Positions 1 through 8,611 of a stretch of 50,968 bases of DNA are shown piece after piece. Position numbers and translations under genes: made by a program. The DNA is from Oscillospiraceae bacterium. GTDB taxonomy: Bacteria > Bacillota > Clostridia > Oscillospirales > CAG-272. The number at the start of each line of letters is the position of its first letter. Positions within the stretch are counted from its first letter, which is position 1. The notes under the pieces were generated by a model. That model saw only the letters and a list, made by a program, of their open reading frames with translations, ran no database searches and was not told the DNA's origin. The DNA is taken from assembly GCA_015063685.1 (NCBI GenBank), contig SVTR01000027.1, forward strand, positions 1-50,968, written 5' to 3'.

Positions 1-108
1 CCATTTGGAGATGGCCTGGGGGGAAAGGCTCAGGGCGGTAGCCAACTGCTCTTGGGTCAGCCCCTTGTTCACCCGCAGCTCGCGGATCTTGTTTCCCAAA
101 TTGATCAT
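1..108 (-). CDS. XRE-family helix-turn-helix regulator, N-terminal part
   Basis: Reading the minus strand from an ATG at 106-108 gives 36 codons before the window edge: MINLGNKIRELR, then a segment with GLTQEQLA and SPQAISKW. This is the classic N-terminal half of a Cro/C1-type (XRE) DNA-binding domain: helix 1 with IRELR, the T-Q-E-Q-L-A turn of helix 2, and the recognition-helix start QAISKW. The gene runs off the left edge, so its effector or sensor domain is unknown. A sigma-A-like promoter lies upstream at 154-182. The family usually represses transcription; the target cannot be told. The HTH assignment is firm, the role is not. Confidence 0.8.
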   Translation of the reverse strand, partial: MINLGNKIRELRVNKGLTQEQLATALSLSPQAISKW

Positions 109-153
109 ATCATATCTCACTTTCGTTATATTTCGGCGGCCTCCGTTGTCTGT

Positions 154-182
154 ATTATAGCACACCGTCTCGCGGATTGCAA
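154..182 (-). promoter_or_regulatory. Promoter of the XRE regulator gene
   Basis: On the minus strand a -35 box TTGCAA (177-182) and a -10 box TATAAT (154-159) are separated by 17 nt, about 45 nt upstream of the XRE start codon. Confidence 0.6.
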
Positions 183-242
183 GCAACGCTTTTTGGGACA
201 GATCCCACGAATGGTTGAGAGGGTGGAGTTGGGCTGTAAAAG

Positions 243-346
243 GATGCCGTAGGGGCGCATTCCATATGCGCCCGTTACCCTGACGATGAAAAATATCTCG
301 GGCGGATCGCCGAGCAAGCTCGGCAGGAATCCGCCCCTACGGCATC
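243..346. repeat. Inverted-repeat element with GTAGGGGCG/CGCCCCTAC ends
   Basis: Perfect 15-bp inverted arms lie at 243-257 and 332-346 (GATGCCGTAGGGGCG and its complement). Each arm is followed inward by its own smaller palindrome: GGCGCAT/ATGCGCC on the left, and a GCCGAG/CTCGGC hairpin inside GGCGGAT/ATCCGCC on the right. The GTAGGGGCG...CGCCCCTAC core recurs inside the elements at 27657, 44640 and, in altered form, 46465. It has no open reading frame. It could act as a bidirectional hairpin in RNA or be a non-autonomous mobile palindrome. Confidence 0.7.
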
Positions 347-410
347 ATAGAATCAGCCTCGGCAGGGAATGATCCCAGCCGAGGTTTTTTGTTCTTTTCT
401 TTCGTACTTA

Positions 411-439
411 TTGACAAAAAATCCACACTGTGTTATAAT
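411..439 (+). promoter_or_regulatory. Promoter of the DUF4838 gene
   Basis: TTGACA (411-416) and TATAAT (434-439) with a 17-nt spacer, about 45 nt upstream of the chosen start codon at 485. Confidence 0.8.
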
Positions 440-484
440 CATCTCGACACATTTTGTACAAATTCCCATAAAGGAGACTATACC

Positions 485-2251
485 ATGCTCATCGCCAACA
501 CCCCCCTGGATTCCTACCGAATCATCCTCCCCGCCGCCGCCCTGGAGGGAGAGCGCGACGCCGCCGAGGTGCTTCGCGATACCCTCGCCCGCGCCACGGG
601 AGTGACCCTTTCCATCGACACCGACGCCACCCCCGCCGTCGACTGGGAGATTGTGATCGGCCAGACTAACCGCGACACCGGTAAGGTCATCGCCGCCCGC
701 GCCGAGATCCAAAACGACGGCTACGCCATGGTGATGGACGGCACCCGCCTCTATATCACGGGCAACCTCCCCCGCGGCGGTGTCTACGGCGTCTACACCT
801 TCATGGAGGACTACCTGGGCGCGCGCTTTTATTCTGACACATACATGACCGTACACGACGGGGAAGTGAAGGATGTCCCCGCCGACCTGTGCCGCGTGGA
901 TTCCCCCTACTTCTTCTCCCGCGATACCTACTGGTACCATATCCTCCATCCCCGCCGTCCCACCAAAATGAATATCCGCAACGCCGTCAAGTCCAACCAT
1001 TGGACCATGCCCGATCTGGGCGGCGGCGTCACCTACGCAGGCCCCTTCGTCCACAGCATCTGGGCTCTGGCTGAGATTCCCCACGAGATCGGCCGCCAGC
1101 CCTGTTTGACTGACGAAAAAGTGTATGAAACCGTTCGCAAGAACGTCCGCCGAGTCCTTCAGGAGAACCCCTCTGCCACCATCGTCTCGGTCTCCCAGGT
1201 GGATTCCTACCCCGACCAGCTGGGCTGTCAGTGCGAGAAATGCAAGGCCATCGACGACAGGGAAGGAACGCCTATGGGGTCGCTTCTGACTTTCGTTAAC
1301 CGCATCGCCGACGATATCAAGGACGACTACCCAAATGTTTTCGTAGATACCCTTGCCTACCGCTACACCCGCAAGGCGCCGAAGACCATCAAGCCCCGGG
1401 ACAATGTCATCATCCGCCTCTGCTCCATCGAGTGCTGCTTCTGCCACCCCCTGGACGATCCGAATTGCCCCCACAACGTGGAATTCAAGAAGGATATCGA
1501 GGAATGGGCGGCCATCTGTAACAACCTCTACATCTGGGACTACACCACCGACTTTCTCTGCTACCTCTCCCCGTTCCCCAACCTGGCCGTCCTGCAAAGG
1601 AATGTCAAATTCTTCAAGGATCACCACGTCATCGGTATGTTCGAGCAGGGCAACTACCAGTCCCTCTCGGGCGAGTTCGGCGAGCTCCGCGGCTACCTGC
1701 TGGCCAAGCTCCTCTGGAACCCCGACATGACCGAGGCCGAGTACTACGCCCACATGGACGAGTTCCTGCGGGACTACTACGGCGCGGGCTGGAAGTACAT
1801 CCGTGAGTACATCGACGTCACCTCAAAGAAGGCCGCCGAACGCCACCTCTTCATCTACGATACCCCCAACCGCATATTCCCCTTCGCCAAGAAGGACACC
1901 GAGGATCCCGATCTGGACATTCTCGACCCCGAGAAGATCGAAGCGTGGAGCCACGCGCTGAAGAATACCACCGTTGCCGCCATCACCGACGAGACCGCCT
2001 TTGCCGAATACCTCCTTGACCTTTGGAACAAGGCGCTGGATGCCGCCGAGTGCGACGACCACCGCGCCCATGTGAGACAGTCCCGCGTGCAGGCTCTCTA
2101 CTATGCCCAGTTCGTCCTCCCGACCGATCACTTTGAGGGCTTGAACAAAACCATGCTGGACGACATCCGCGCCTCGGGTATCACCCGCTACCGCGAGACC
2201 GCCGATATTCCCCATTTGGATGATCTGAGCGCCTATCCCGATTTGCGGTGA
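485..2251 (+). CDS. DUF4838 / alpha-glucuronidase-N-like glycan protein
   Basis: Predicted 588-aa cytosolic protein. The start at 485 (MLIANTPLD) is chosen because AAAGGAG sits at 470-476; the frame is open further upstream but through the promoter. The N-terminal 150 residues resemble the beta-alpha domain found in front of alpha-glucuronidases and DUF4838 proteins (IVIGQTNRDTG, GGVYGVYTFMEDYLGARFY). The central part has the DUF4838 signature: W-Y-H after the N-domain, VSQVDS, and a CQCEKCKAID cysteine cluster that could bind metal. No signal peptide is seen, which is unusual for an enzyme acting on polymers, so imported oligosaccharides are a more likely substrate. The exact reaction is unknown. 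It is transcribed alone, with its own promoter and the terminator at 2290-2320. Confidence 0.75.
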   Translation: MLIANTPLDSYRIILPAAALEGERDAAEVLRDTLARATGVTLSIDTDATPAVDWEIVIGQTNRDTGKVIAARAEIQNDGYAMVMDGTRLYITGNLPRGGVYGVYTFMEDYLGARFYSDTYMTVHDGEVKDVPADLCRVDSPYFFSRDTYWYHILHPRRPTKMNIRNAVKSNHWTMPDLGGGVTYAGPFVHSIWALAEIPHEIGRQPCLTDEKVYETVRKNVRRVLQENPSATIVSVSQVDSYPDQLGCQCEKCKAIDDREGTPMGSLLTFVNRIADDIKDDYPNVFVDTLAYRYTRKAPKTIKPRDNVIIRLCSIECCFCHPLDDPNCPHNVEFKKDIEEWAAICNNLYIWDYTTDFLCYLSPFPNLAVLQRNVKFFKDHHVIGMFEQGNYQSLSGEFGELRGYLLAKLLWNPDMTEAEYYAHMDEFLRDYYGAGWKYIREYIDVTSKKAAERHLFIYDTPNRIFPFAKKDTEDPDLDILDPEKIEAWSHALKNTTVAAITDETAFAEYLLDLWNKALDAAECDDHRAHVRQSRVQALYYAQFVLPTDHFEGLNKTMLDDIRASGITRYRETADIPHLDDLSAYPDLR

Positions 2252-2289
2252 GAGATTCCAAGGATTAAAATCCAATTACCCTATGAATC

Positions 2290-2320
2290 AAAAAGGACGA
2301 GATGCTTTCTCGTCCTTTTT
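2290..2320. terminator. Bidirectional intrinsic terminator
   Basis: Stem AAAGGACGAGA / TCTCGTCCTTT with a short loop, A-run on the left and T-run on the right. It lies between the convergent DUF4838 gene and radC and can serve both strands. Confidence 0.85.
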
Positions 2321-2342
2321 GTGTAACCGTGCAATCGCTTAT

Positions 2343-3182
2343 TTACTGTATTTCTCCATAAAATGCCTTGAGTGACGCCTGCGTGACCGATGTACCTGTC
2401 AGGGTGGGGCGGTCAATGCCCTTGTGACGGTAGATCAGGGGAACAGCAACGGAATTGGCCACAAGCACGTGCTCCAGAAGGGGAATTTCAAAGAGCGCTA
2501 AAGCCGCTTCCACCGTGTCGGTCATGGCAAGATCCTCGGCAGAGGGAAGCGCCAGGCCGTTGGGATGATTGTGGGTGATCACCGCACAGGCGGCGTGCTT
2601 TTCCAAGGCTCTTTCTGCGATCTTTCGGGTCATGAGCGGCACTTGATTGACCGTTCCGTGGGCCAGAAGGGTACAATCCAGGATGTGCATACTGTTATCA
2701 AAAAGCAAAAGATATGCCTGCTCCTCGGTGGCACCCACGAAAAGAGAACGGCAGTAGCCGCTCAGCCGGGTCATGGAATCAAAGGTTTCCCGACAGGTCT
2801 CCTTTTCCATGCTGTACCGCTTGAATAGCTGCGGGAAAAGGCTGATCAGGGTAGCGCTGGCCTCTCCCACGTTAGAGACGCTCTTCAACTCGTCATAAGA
2901 GGCCTCGAAAACACCGGGTAAGGATCCAAAGGCTTCTATGAGCGCATGGGCGATTTCGTTGGTATTGCACCGCGGCTGAGCAAAAAACAGTAAAAATTCC
3001 AAAACCTCATGTGAGGCAAAGCCCTCGATGCCCGTGGCGAAAAATCGCTGACGCATTCTTTCTCTGTGCCCCGAATGGGGATTTTTCTTTTGGCTTTTCG
3101 ATGTAGGGCTTGCCTGATTTACTTTCTCTTGATTTTTCGACGTAGAGCTTGCCTGATGTACTTGTGTCATCGGATTATCCAT
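2343..3182 (-). CDS. radC: RadC-family JAB-domain protein
   Basis: 279 aa when started at the ATG at 3182, which has GGAGATT just upstream; a longer reading to 3215 would run into the glyS terminator. The C-terminal half is a JAB/MPN domain with the metalloprotease-type motif H-x-H ... S-x2-D (HNHPNGLALPSAED, about residues 204-217). The middle carries the helix-hairpin-helix-like UPF0758 N-domain (ERMRQRFF, HEVLEFLLFFAQPR, LPGVFEAS, VGEASATLI). RadC was once called a DNA repair protein, but its biochemical role is unsettled. The N-terminus is odd: a 13-residue segment is duplicated in tandem (residues 10-22 QASSTSKNQEKVN and 23-35 QASPTSKSQKKNP), a polar low-complexity tail. It lies downstream of glyS on the same strand but behind a terminator. 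Confidence 0.88.
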   Translation of the reverse strand: MDNPMTQVHQASSTSKNQEKVNQASPTSKSQKKNPHSGHRERMRQRFFATGIEGFASHEVLEFLLFFAQPRCNTNEIAHALIEAFGSLPGVFEASYDELKSVSNVGEASATLISLFPQLFKRYSMEKETCRETFDSMTRLSGYCRSLFVGATEEQAYLLLFDNSMHILDCTLLAHGTVNQVPLMTRKIAERALEKHAACAVITHNHPNGLALPSAEDLAMTDTVEAALALFEIPLLEHVLVANSVAVPLIYRHKGIDRPTLTGTSVTQASLKAFYGEIQ

Positions 3183-3194
3183 ATGTAATCTCCA

Positions 3195-3228
3195 TAAAAA
3201 AGGGACTGCCGTCAAAACAACAGTCCCC
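3195..3228 (-). terminator. Intrinsic terminator of glyS
   Basis: On the minus strand GGGACTG ... CAGTCCC is followed by TTTTTT. It ends the glyS transcript about 30 nt after its stop codon and just before the radC ribosome binding site. Confidence 0.75.
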
Positions 3229-3256
3229 TGTATTTTGTATGCGCGATTCGCGGTGA

Positions 3257-4654
3257 TCAGAACGCGATGGTCTTCTCAATATAAGCCTTCAGCTGGTCGA
3301 TAGGCAGTCTCACCTGCTCCATGGTGTCGCGGTCACGGACGGTTACGCAGCCGTCGGTCTCGGACTCGAAGTCGTAGGTGATGCAAAGGGGAGTACCGAT
3401 TTCGTCCTGGCGGCGGTAGCGCTTACCGATGGAGCCGGTCTCGTCAAATTCCATGTTGAAGTACTTGGCCAGCTCGTCGTAAACCTCGCCTGCCTTCTCG
3501 GACAGCTTCTTGGACAGAGGCAGAACGGCTGCCTTAACGGGGGCCAGCGCGGGATGCAGGTGAAGCACCACGCGAACGTCGTTCTTCTCGGGATCTACGA
3601 TCTCCTCGTCGTAAGCGTCACAGAGGAAGGCCAGAGCAACACGGTCTGCACCCAGGGAAGGCTCAATAACGTAGGGGATATACTTTTCGTTGGTCTCAGC
3701 GTCGAAAAATTCCATAGACTCTCCCGAAACGGTCTGATGCTGGGTCAGATCGTAGTCGGTACGGTCAGCGATGCCCCAAAGCTCGCCCCAGCCGAAGGGG
3801 AACAGGAACTCGATGTCGGTGGTACCCTTGGAGTAGAAGCAAAGCTCCTCGGGGCTGTGGTCGCGCAGACGGAGGTTTTCCTTGCGCATACCCAGGTTGT
3901 AGAGCCACTCCTCGCAGAAGCCTCTCCAATACTGGAACCATTCCAGGTCGGTGCCGGGCTTGCAGAAGAACTCCAGCTCCATCTGCTCGAACTCACGGGT
4001 ACGGAACACGAAGTTACCGGGGGTGATCTCGTTTCTGAAGGACTTACCAATCTGACCTACGCCGAAGGGCATCTTGCGGCGGGTGGAGCGGGCTACGTTC
4101 TTGAACTGAACGAAAATACCCTGTGCGGTCTCGGGGCGGAGATATACGGTGTTGGAGGACTCCTCGGTGACACCGATGAAGGTCTTGAACATCAGATTGA
4201 ACTTACGGATGGAGGTGAAGTCACCGCTACCGCAATCGGGACAGGTGATGTGCTTTTCCTTGATGTAAGCCATCATTTCGTCATCAGTCCAGCCGGCGGG
4301 GTTGTCCTCAAGACCGTTCTGGAAGGCGTAATCCTCGATGAGCTTGTCAGCTCTGTGACGGGAACGGCAGACCTTGCAGTCCATGAGAGGGTCGGAGAAG
4401 CCGCCCAGGTGACCGGATGCGACCCAGGTCTGGGGGTTCATGATGATGGCAGAGTCCAGACCTACGTTGTACTTGCATTCCTGCACGAACTTCTTCCACC
4501 AAGCGCGCTTGACGTTATTTTTGAATTCCACACCCAGGGGGCCGTAGTCCCAGGAGTTAGCCAGACCGCCGTAGATCTCGGAGCCGGGATAAATGAAGCC
4601 GCGGTTCTTGCAAAGAGCGACGATCTTGTCCATTGTTTTTGCAGAATTATCCAT
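3257..4654 (-). CDS. glyS: Glycyl-tRNA synthetase, single-chain alpha2 type
   Basis: 465 aa, the usual length of the class II, eukaryote-like GlyRS of Firmicutes (one gene replaces the glyQ/glyS pair). It charges tRNA-Gly with glycine using ATP. Visible marks: N-terminal [26 protein letters not shown]; a zinc-binding-like CxxC pair ([13 protein letters not shown] and CPDCGSGDF); class II motif 2 region [25 protein letters not shown]; motif 3 region [14 protein letters not shown]; and the anticodon-binding domain at the C-terminus with [21 protein letters not shown]. The ATG at 4654 has AAAGG upstream. It has its own promoter at 4697-4725; no T-box leader fits in the short leader. Confidence 0.97.
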   Translation of the reverse strand: MDNSAKTMDKIVALCKNRGFIYPGSEIYGGLANSWDYGPLGVEFKNNVKRAWWKKFVQECKYNVGLDSAIIMNPQTWVASGHLGGFSDPLMDCKVCRSRHRADKLIEDYAFQNGLEDNPAGWTDDEMMAYIKEKHITCPDCGSGDFTSIRKFNLMFKTFIGVTEESSNTVYLRPETAQGIFVQFKNVARSTRRKMPFGVGQIGKSFRNEITPGNFVFRTREFEQMELEFFCKPGTDLEWFQYWRGFCEEWLYNLGMRKENLRLRDHSPEELCFYSKGTTDIEFLFPFGWGELWGIADRTDYDLTQHQTVSGESMEFFDAETNEKYIPYVIEPSLGADRVALAFLCDAYDEEIVDPEKNDVRVVLHLHPALAPVKAAVLPLSKKLSEKAGEVYDELAKYFNMEFDETGSIGKRYRRQDEIGTPLCITYDFESETDGCVTVRDRDTMEQVRLPIDQLKAYIEKTIAF

Positions 4655-4696
4655 GATATGACCAACCTTTCTTTCAGTCGTAAAAAATCACCATAC

Positions 4697-4725
4697 ATTT
4701 TACCATAGGTGATGAATTTTGTCAA
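4697..4725 (-). promoter_or_regulatory. Promoter of glyS
   Basis: Minus strand: TTGACA (4720-4725), 17-nt spacer, TAAAAT (4697-4702). It sits in the 86-nt gap after the FAD-oxidoreductase stop codon. Confidence 0.75.
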
Positions 4726-4740
4726 GTGGAATAAGAGATT

Positions 4741-6522
4741 TTATTTGAAATCAAAGGAAAACACACGGGTTTTCTCCGTCCCGCCCCAGTTCGCGAGGGG
4801 GATCAACCGCAAAGCCTTGACGTCTCTTCCCAAATGTATGTGATGCGCCCGTCGGAGATTGTTTTCCGTGCGGTATAGCTCTACCGTTCCGTCCTCTGTC
4901 TCAGCCTCCAGAACAAAGGCTTTACACAAGGTTTTGGGAACGTAGGCCTGAGGACTGTCCAGGAGGACGTTGCTCCGCATGGTGTGGGTACGCTCGCATA
5001 CGTCTCCGGGCAGCGTGTTTCTGTCAAGATCGCTGTCAAAGACCATATGCACCGCCTCCACCCTGTGGCATCGGTCAAAACGGTAGATAAGGGGGGTCCC
5101 ATTGGAAACGTCCATGCCGCAAGTGTCAGTGCCGTACAAAGCGTTGGGCCTGTCCTGTCCGTTTTTCAGGTTTGCGTCGCCGTTTTCAATGGCGGTTTCC
5201 AGGCAAAGGGAGCTGATCTTGCGCGTTTTTTCGGGTAAGAAGCAATCTGCCTCCATGAGCTTCTCCTGTACCTCGGCGATTCTTTCAAGGTATACACCGT
5301 GAGGCGTCAGTCCATAGGCAGAAGCCACCGCCGCGGCCGTGCCCACGGCCTGTCCCAGTAGCGAGCAGGTCGCCATGACGCGGATGCTGCTCATGGCCAT
5401 GTGGGTCATGCTGATGTTGCGCCCCGCGAAAAACAGATTGGATACGTTTTTGGAATAAAGGCAACGATACGGAATCTGGTAGGGATATTCAGGCAAAATG
5501 TTGGTGTTGGGTCGCCCCTTGTGATAAAAGCCGTCGGGGAAATGATCGTCGATGGGCCAACCGCCAAAGGCTACCACGTCATCAAACTGCGTGTTGTTCA
5601 GTACGTCGTTGGCCGTGATGATATACTCACCCACCATACGGCGGGACTCCCGTTTGCCGGGGAGAAATCCCAAAAAGTCAAGCTCCCAGTTGTCAGCCTT
5701 GTGTTCTCCCGAATTTTTAATGTGATCCCACGTGCCCAAGGCCAAGGGGATCAGCTCCTTGGCGATTTCCTCGGTATCACGGATGGTGTCGCGGTTGCCG
5801 CCCAATTCCAGATACCAGTAGTTTTCCCAAGTCTTATAAATGTTGAGATTTCTGTCCTTGAAATTTTCCGCGGTGAGCTTGGTGGACCAAGTGGGCGGCG
5901 TGAATTTGACAGGCTTATTCGTCTCTCGCCCCTGCATCAGACAGCTCATGCCCATGGTCAGGTCATCCTTGACCTCCACATGGGTGGGCTCGCCGTGATC
6001 ATTCTTGCCCTCCCGTCCCATACGGAATTCAGCGCCCGTCAGGGGAGCCAGGATGCTGTCTCCGGAGCAATCCGCGAAGTAGTCGGCCTCAACGTCAATG
6101 AAGGTCTGGGTGGTCATTTGATATCCTGTGACCTTGACGATTCGCTTGTCTCGCCCAAAAGGGAAGTTCCCTTGTTCAGTTTCCGCATCCATGCAGGCGC
6201 AGTTCATCAGAAGGGTCAGGTTCTTCTCACGAATGGCGAAATCGTACAGTACCGTATCCCAAATAAAGTAATTCTTGGTGGGGTTTCGGTAGTAGTTTTC
6301 CAGGGAAATCTCCTCGATGATACCCGTCTCCCGATTGTTGTCTCCGTGAGCGCCGCAGACCCACATACGGATCTCTGAGGATGCGTTGCCGCCCAGGACG
6401 GGACGCTCCTGCATGAGCACTACCGAAAGACCGTTTCGCGCGGCAGAGATGGCGGCGCAAAGTCCCGAAAGGCCACCGCCGATCACACAAAATTGTGTAC
6501 GGATCACACGTCTTTCAAGCAT
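4741..6522 (-). CDS. FAD-dependent oxidoreductase (FAD_oxidored family)
   Basis: 593 aa, preceded by AAGGAGG. The N-terminus has the Rossmann dinucleotide motif VIGGGLSGLCAAISAARNG followed by LGGNASSEIRMWVCGAHG, the signature of the FAD_oxidored (PF12831) group found in polysaccharide-degrading gut bacteria. A second FAD contact region is ADCSGDSILAPLTGAEFRMGREG, and a third is LFFAGRNISMTHMAMSSIRVMATC near residue 380. The last 150 residues form a separate beta-rich domain (galactose-binding-like by appearance). The substrate is unknown; relatives are often placed among rhamnose or other sugar genes. It lies 61 nt downstream of the ECF-S-like gene and is probably cotranscribed with it. No signal peptide. 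Confidence 0.85.
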   Translation of the reverse strand: MLERRVIRTQFCVIGGGLSGLCAAISAARNGLSVVLMQERPVLGGNASSEIRMWVCGAHGDNNRETGIIEEISLENYYRNPTKNYFIWDTVLYDFAIREKNLTLLMNCACMDAETEQGNFPFGRDKRIVKVTGYQMTTQTFIDVEADYFADCSGDSILAPLTGAEFRMGREGKNDHGEPTHVEVKDDLTMGMSCLMQGRETNKPVKFTPPTWSTKLTAENFKDRNLNIYKTWENYWYLELGGNRDTIRDTEEIAKELIPLALGTWDHIKNSGEHKADNWELDFLGFLPGKRESRRMVGEYIITANDVLNNTQFDDVVAFGGWPIDDHFPDGFYHKGRPNTNILPEYPYQIPYRCLYSKNVSNLFFAGRNISMTHMAMSSIRVMATCSLLGQAVGTAAAVASAYGLTPHGVYLERIAEVQEKLMEADCFLPEKTRKISSLCLETAIENGDANLKNGQDRPNALYGTDTCGMDVSNGTPLIYRFDRCHRVEAVHMVFDSDLDRNTLPGDVCERTHTMRSNVLLDSPQAYVPKTLCKAFVLEAETEDGTVELYRTENNLRRAHHIHLGRDVKALRLIPLANWGGTEKTRVFSFDFK

Positions 6523-6583
6523 GATAACCTCCTTGAATTGCGAAAAAATGAAGATGAAGAATACGGAAGGTCACCTCTAAAAA

Positions 6584-7177
6584 TCATTTCATCCATTTTT
6601 CCACCCGCTGCTGCCATCTGTAGCGATACAGAACCAACAGGCGGTCGATGAGCAGATCATAGGCGAAGAAGGCAATAAACGCCAAAGCTACCGCCGTCCA
6701 GCCGAGCCAGGATTGATCGCCCTCCTCGCCAAAGGCCAGGATGAAGGCGTCGCTCAACGAGCCCGCGCCGTGCATCATGATGAGATAAAAGGCAATGAAG
6801 TATACCACCAGTGCCGCCAGCACCAAAAGCACCTTGAGCAGAATGGCGAGAACCTTGGGAAGACGGTCGAATTGCTTTTTGACCATAGGATAATACCCCG
6901 CGAGCCCCAGGTACATCCAGGGGGCAAAGCTGTGAGGCATGAGAATGACCGAGAGCACTCCGGTGACGGCGTAAGCCATAAAAGCGTAGCCGTTGCCGTA
7001 GCACAGAATGATGGGAAGAAGGAGCAGGGAGGCCAGCATGGTGGTGGTAATATCCATGACCTCCAGAACTGCACCAAAGCCCAGAATAACAACACTCAAA
7101 GCGCAAAGCACCGCAGATAAGGCCAGGCGCTTGGTTTTGAATGAACCGGATCTTCTGTTGTAACCGCGTGGGGACAT
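6584..7177 (-). CDS. Membrane protein resembling an ECF transporter S component
   Basis: 197 aa with five or six hydrophobic segments: LALSAVLCALSVVILGFG, MLASLLLLPIILCYG, AFMAYAVTGVLSVILMP, the MYLGLAGYY region, VLLVLAALVVYFIAFYLIMM, and LGWTAVALAFIAFFAYDLLI. The basic start KTKRLALSAVLCAL and the overall plan resemble substrate-binding (S) subunits of energy-coupling factor vitamin transporters. AAAGGAG precedes the ATG. It lies 45 nt after ribF on the same strand, so a flavin or other vitamin is a possible substrate; that is inference from position only. It could also be a general membrane protein of unknown role. The last 15 bases before the stop codon, in plus-strand terms 6569-6583, match the end of the 162-bp MITE at 39875. 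Confidence 0.5.
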   Translation of the reverse strand: MSPRGYNRRSGSFKTKRLALSAVLCALSVVILGFGAVLEVMDITTTMLASLLLLPIILCYGNGYAFMAYAVTGVLSVILMPHSFAPWMYLGLAGYYPMVKKQFDRLPKVLAILLKVLLVLAALVVYFIAFYLIMMHGAGSLSDAFILAFGEEGDQSWLGWTAVALAFIAFFAYDLLIDRLLVLYRYRWQQRVEKWMK

Positions 7178-7222
7178 CGGGATCTCCTTTCATGAGATTG
7201 TATGTATATGGGGAAGGGGGAA

Positions 7223-8287
7223 TCAAAGACTCCCCCATGGTGATGTGTCCTTTATCAGTCCTTTGACGTAAGCCTCGGCAGCCGCCGCGTCCCGACGGAT
7301 AGCCTTTGTCAGCGCTTCTACGGAAGAAAACCTTTCCTCTGCCCGCAGACGGCTGAGAAAAGCAACTCTCATACGGTAACCGTACAGATCTTGGGCAGGG
7401 CCGATGATATACGTCTCACAATTGACGGCAGCGTGGGTATCCACTGTAGGATGAGAACCCACGTTGGCCACGCCCGGAAAGATACCCGCAGGAGTAGAGC
7501 AAAGCACAGCATAGACCCCGTGAGCAGGTACCAGACTTTCGGGAAGAAAATACTGGTTGGCGGTGGGAAAGCCCAGCTTTCGCCCCAACTGCTTACCCTT
7601 TACAACCTTGGCCTCCAAGGTGTAGGGATGCCCCAGGTGGCGTAGTGCCACGTCGGCATGACCCTCGGTGAGAAGCTTTCGTATACGGGTGGAGCTGACG
7701 GTGTCGCCGTCAAGACAGAAGGGAGGGGCTACAACACAGGCACGGCCTGCGTCCGGACGGTCAAAATGTGCTTGCAAGGTCTCGGATGACCCCAGACCCC
7801 CTGCGCCAAAATGAAAATTGTAGCCGCAAACCGCCCCGCGGATCATCAGCTTGTCGGTCAGGAGACCCAAAAACGCCTCGGGGGAGAGGCTACTGATCCT
7901 TGGAAAATCACAGAGACAGGCAAAATCTATCCCATGCCGCGCCATGAGACGAAGCTTTTCCTTTAAGGTGGTCAGATGCCGTTGCTGAGTGGTTTTTTGA
8001 AGAATGGAGGGAAGGGAAGAGCCCTTTGGAGAGTCGACGGCGCAGGGTTCCTCAGGAAAATAGTCGGACGAAGGGTGAAAAAAGGTGAAGACTCCGCAGA
8101 GTCCCTCGGGGAACGCCCGATCTCTGAGAGTGCGCCCGGCCTCAAACAGGGCGGCGTGCGCCAGATGGACACCGTCAAAATTGCCGAGGCATACGATCAT
8201 GGGCAGCACAGGTCGGGGCATTGGTTTGATGTGCCCGCCTCTCAGATCCAAAAAGACAGGGGAAATCTCCCTCAAGTGGAGAGACAT
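7223..8287 (-). CDS. ribF: Bifunctional riboflavin kinase / FAD synthetase
   Basis: 354 aa. It makes FMN from riboflavin and ATP, then FAD from FMN and ATP. The N-terminal nucleotidyltransferase domain has GNFDGVHLAH (about residues 35-44) and the STRIRKLL motif. The C-terminal kinase domain has GRKLGFPTAN (about 235-245) and NVGSHPTVDTHAAVNCETYI. The start at 8287 has GGAGG and begins 3 nt after the ireB stop, so translation is probably coupled. A 35-residue insertion relative to short RibF proteins (ending with the KTTQQRHLTTLKEK stretch) follows the first motif. The neighbours downstream are an ECF-S-like protein and an FAD enzyme. Confidence 0.93.
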   Translation of the reverse strand: MSLHLREISPVFLDLRGGHIKPMPRPVLPMIVCLGNFDGVHLAHAALFEAGRTLRDRAFPEGLCGVFTFFHPSSDYFPEEPCAVDSPKGSSLPSILQKTTQQRHLTTLKEKLRLMARHGIDFACLCDFPRISSLSPEAFLGLLTDKLMIRGAVCGYNFHFGAGGLGSSETLQAHFDRPDAGRACVVAPPFCLDGDTVSSTRIRKLLTEGHADVALRHLGHPYTLEAKVVKGKQLGRKLGFPTANQYFLPESLVPAHGVYAVLCSTPAGIFPGVANVGSHPTVDTHAAVNCETYIIGPAQDLYGYRMRVAFLSRLRAEERFSSVEALTKAIRRDAAAAEAYVKGLIKDTSPWGSL

Positions 8288-8290
8288 ATG

Positions 8291-8560
8291 TCAGTCCTCC
8301 TCCGATACATCACAGGCTCCGGATACCGCAAGCACACGGGCAAGGATCAGACGAAGCAGCCTGTCGCGTCCCAGCGTGCGGATCATCATCTTGATTTCAG
8401 TATCCTCCGGCAAATAGGTGGGATCCTCTGTCACCAAATACCCGGCCAAGCCCTCTACGGGATCGTCCACCGCGGCGGACAATAGAGTCAGCAGCTCAGA
8501 CAAATGCGTCTCCTCAGCGAGGATCTCTGTCCGATCGTTTGTTACCTTGTAATCTTGCAT
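8291..8560 (-). CDS. ireB: IreB-family regulatory phosphoprotein (UPF0297)
   Basis: 89 aa from the ATG at 8558-8560, which has AAAGGA upstream; the frame is open to 8623 but that stretch overlaps the promoter. The core DPVEGLAGYLVTEDPTYLPED...MIRTLGRDRLLRLILARVL matches the UPF0297/IreB pattern (GYL-x2-x-DPTYI ... R-x-L-x-RD). In Enterococcus faecalis, IreB is a small cytosolic protein phosphorylated by the PASTA kinase IreK on N-terminal threonines and affects cephalosporin resistance. A threonine at position 7 (KVTND) is a candidate site here. In most Firmicutes ireB sits next to ruvX and a DUF1292 gene; here it leads ribF instead, with 3 nt between the genes. Confidence 0.75.
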   Translation of the reverse strand: MQDYKVTNDRTEILAEETHLSELLTLLSAAVDDPVEGLAGYLVTEDPTYLPEDTEIKMMIRTLGRDRLLRLILARVLAVSGACDVSEED

Positions 8561-8611
8561 ATGACCATTATCCTTTCTCACTTTAAGCGAACGTAATCCA
8601 TTATGCCTACC

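Noticed and set aside
353..1753. Long minus-strand open frame opposite the DUF4838 gene
   Set aside because: It is Gly/Val/Asp-rich antisense translation of a GC-rich gene, with no recognisable domain or ribosome site.
3554..4708. 384-codon plus-strand frame opposite glyS
   Set aside because: Low-complexity mirror of the synthetase codons; glyS motifs, promoter and start are clear on the other strand.
7178..8290. FMN riboswitch near ribF or the ECF-S-like gene
   Set aside because: The gaps of 3 and 45 nt are too short for the aptamer, and no RFN-type conserved blocks are seen.
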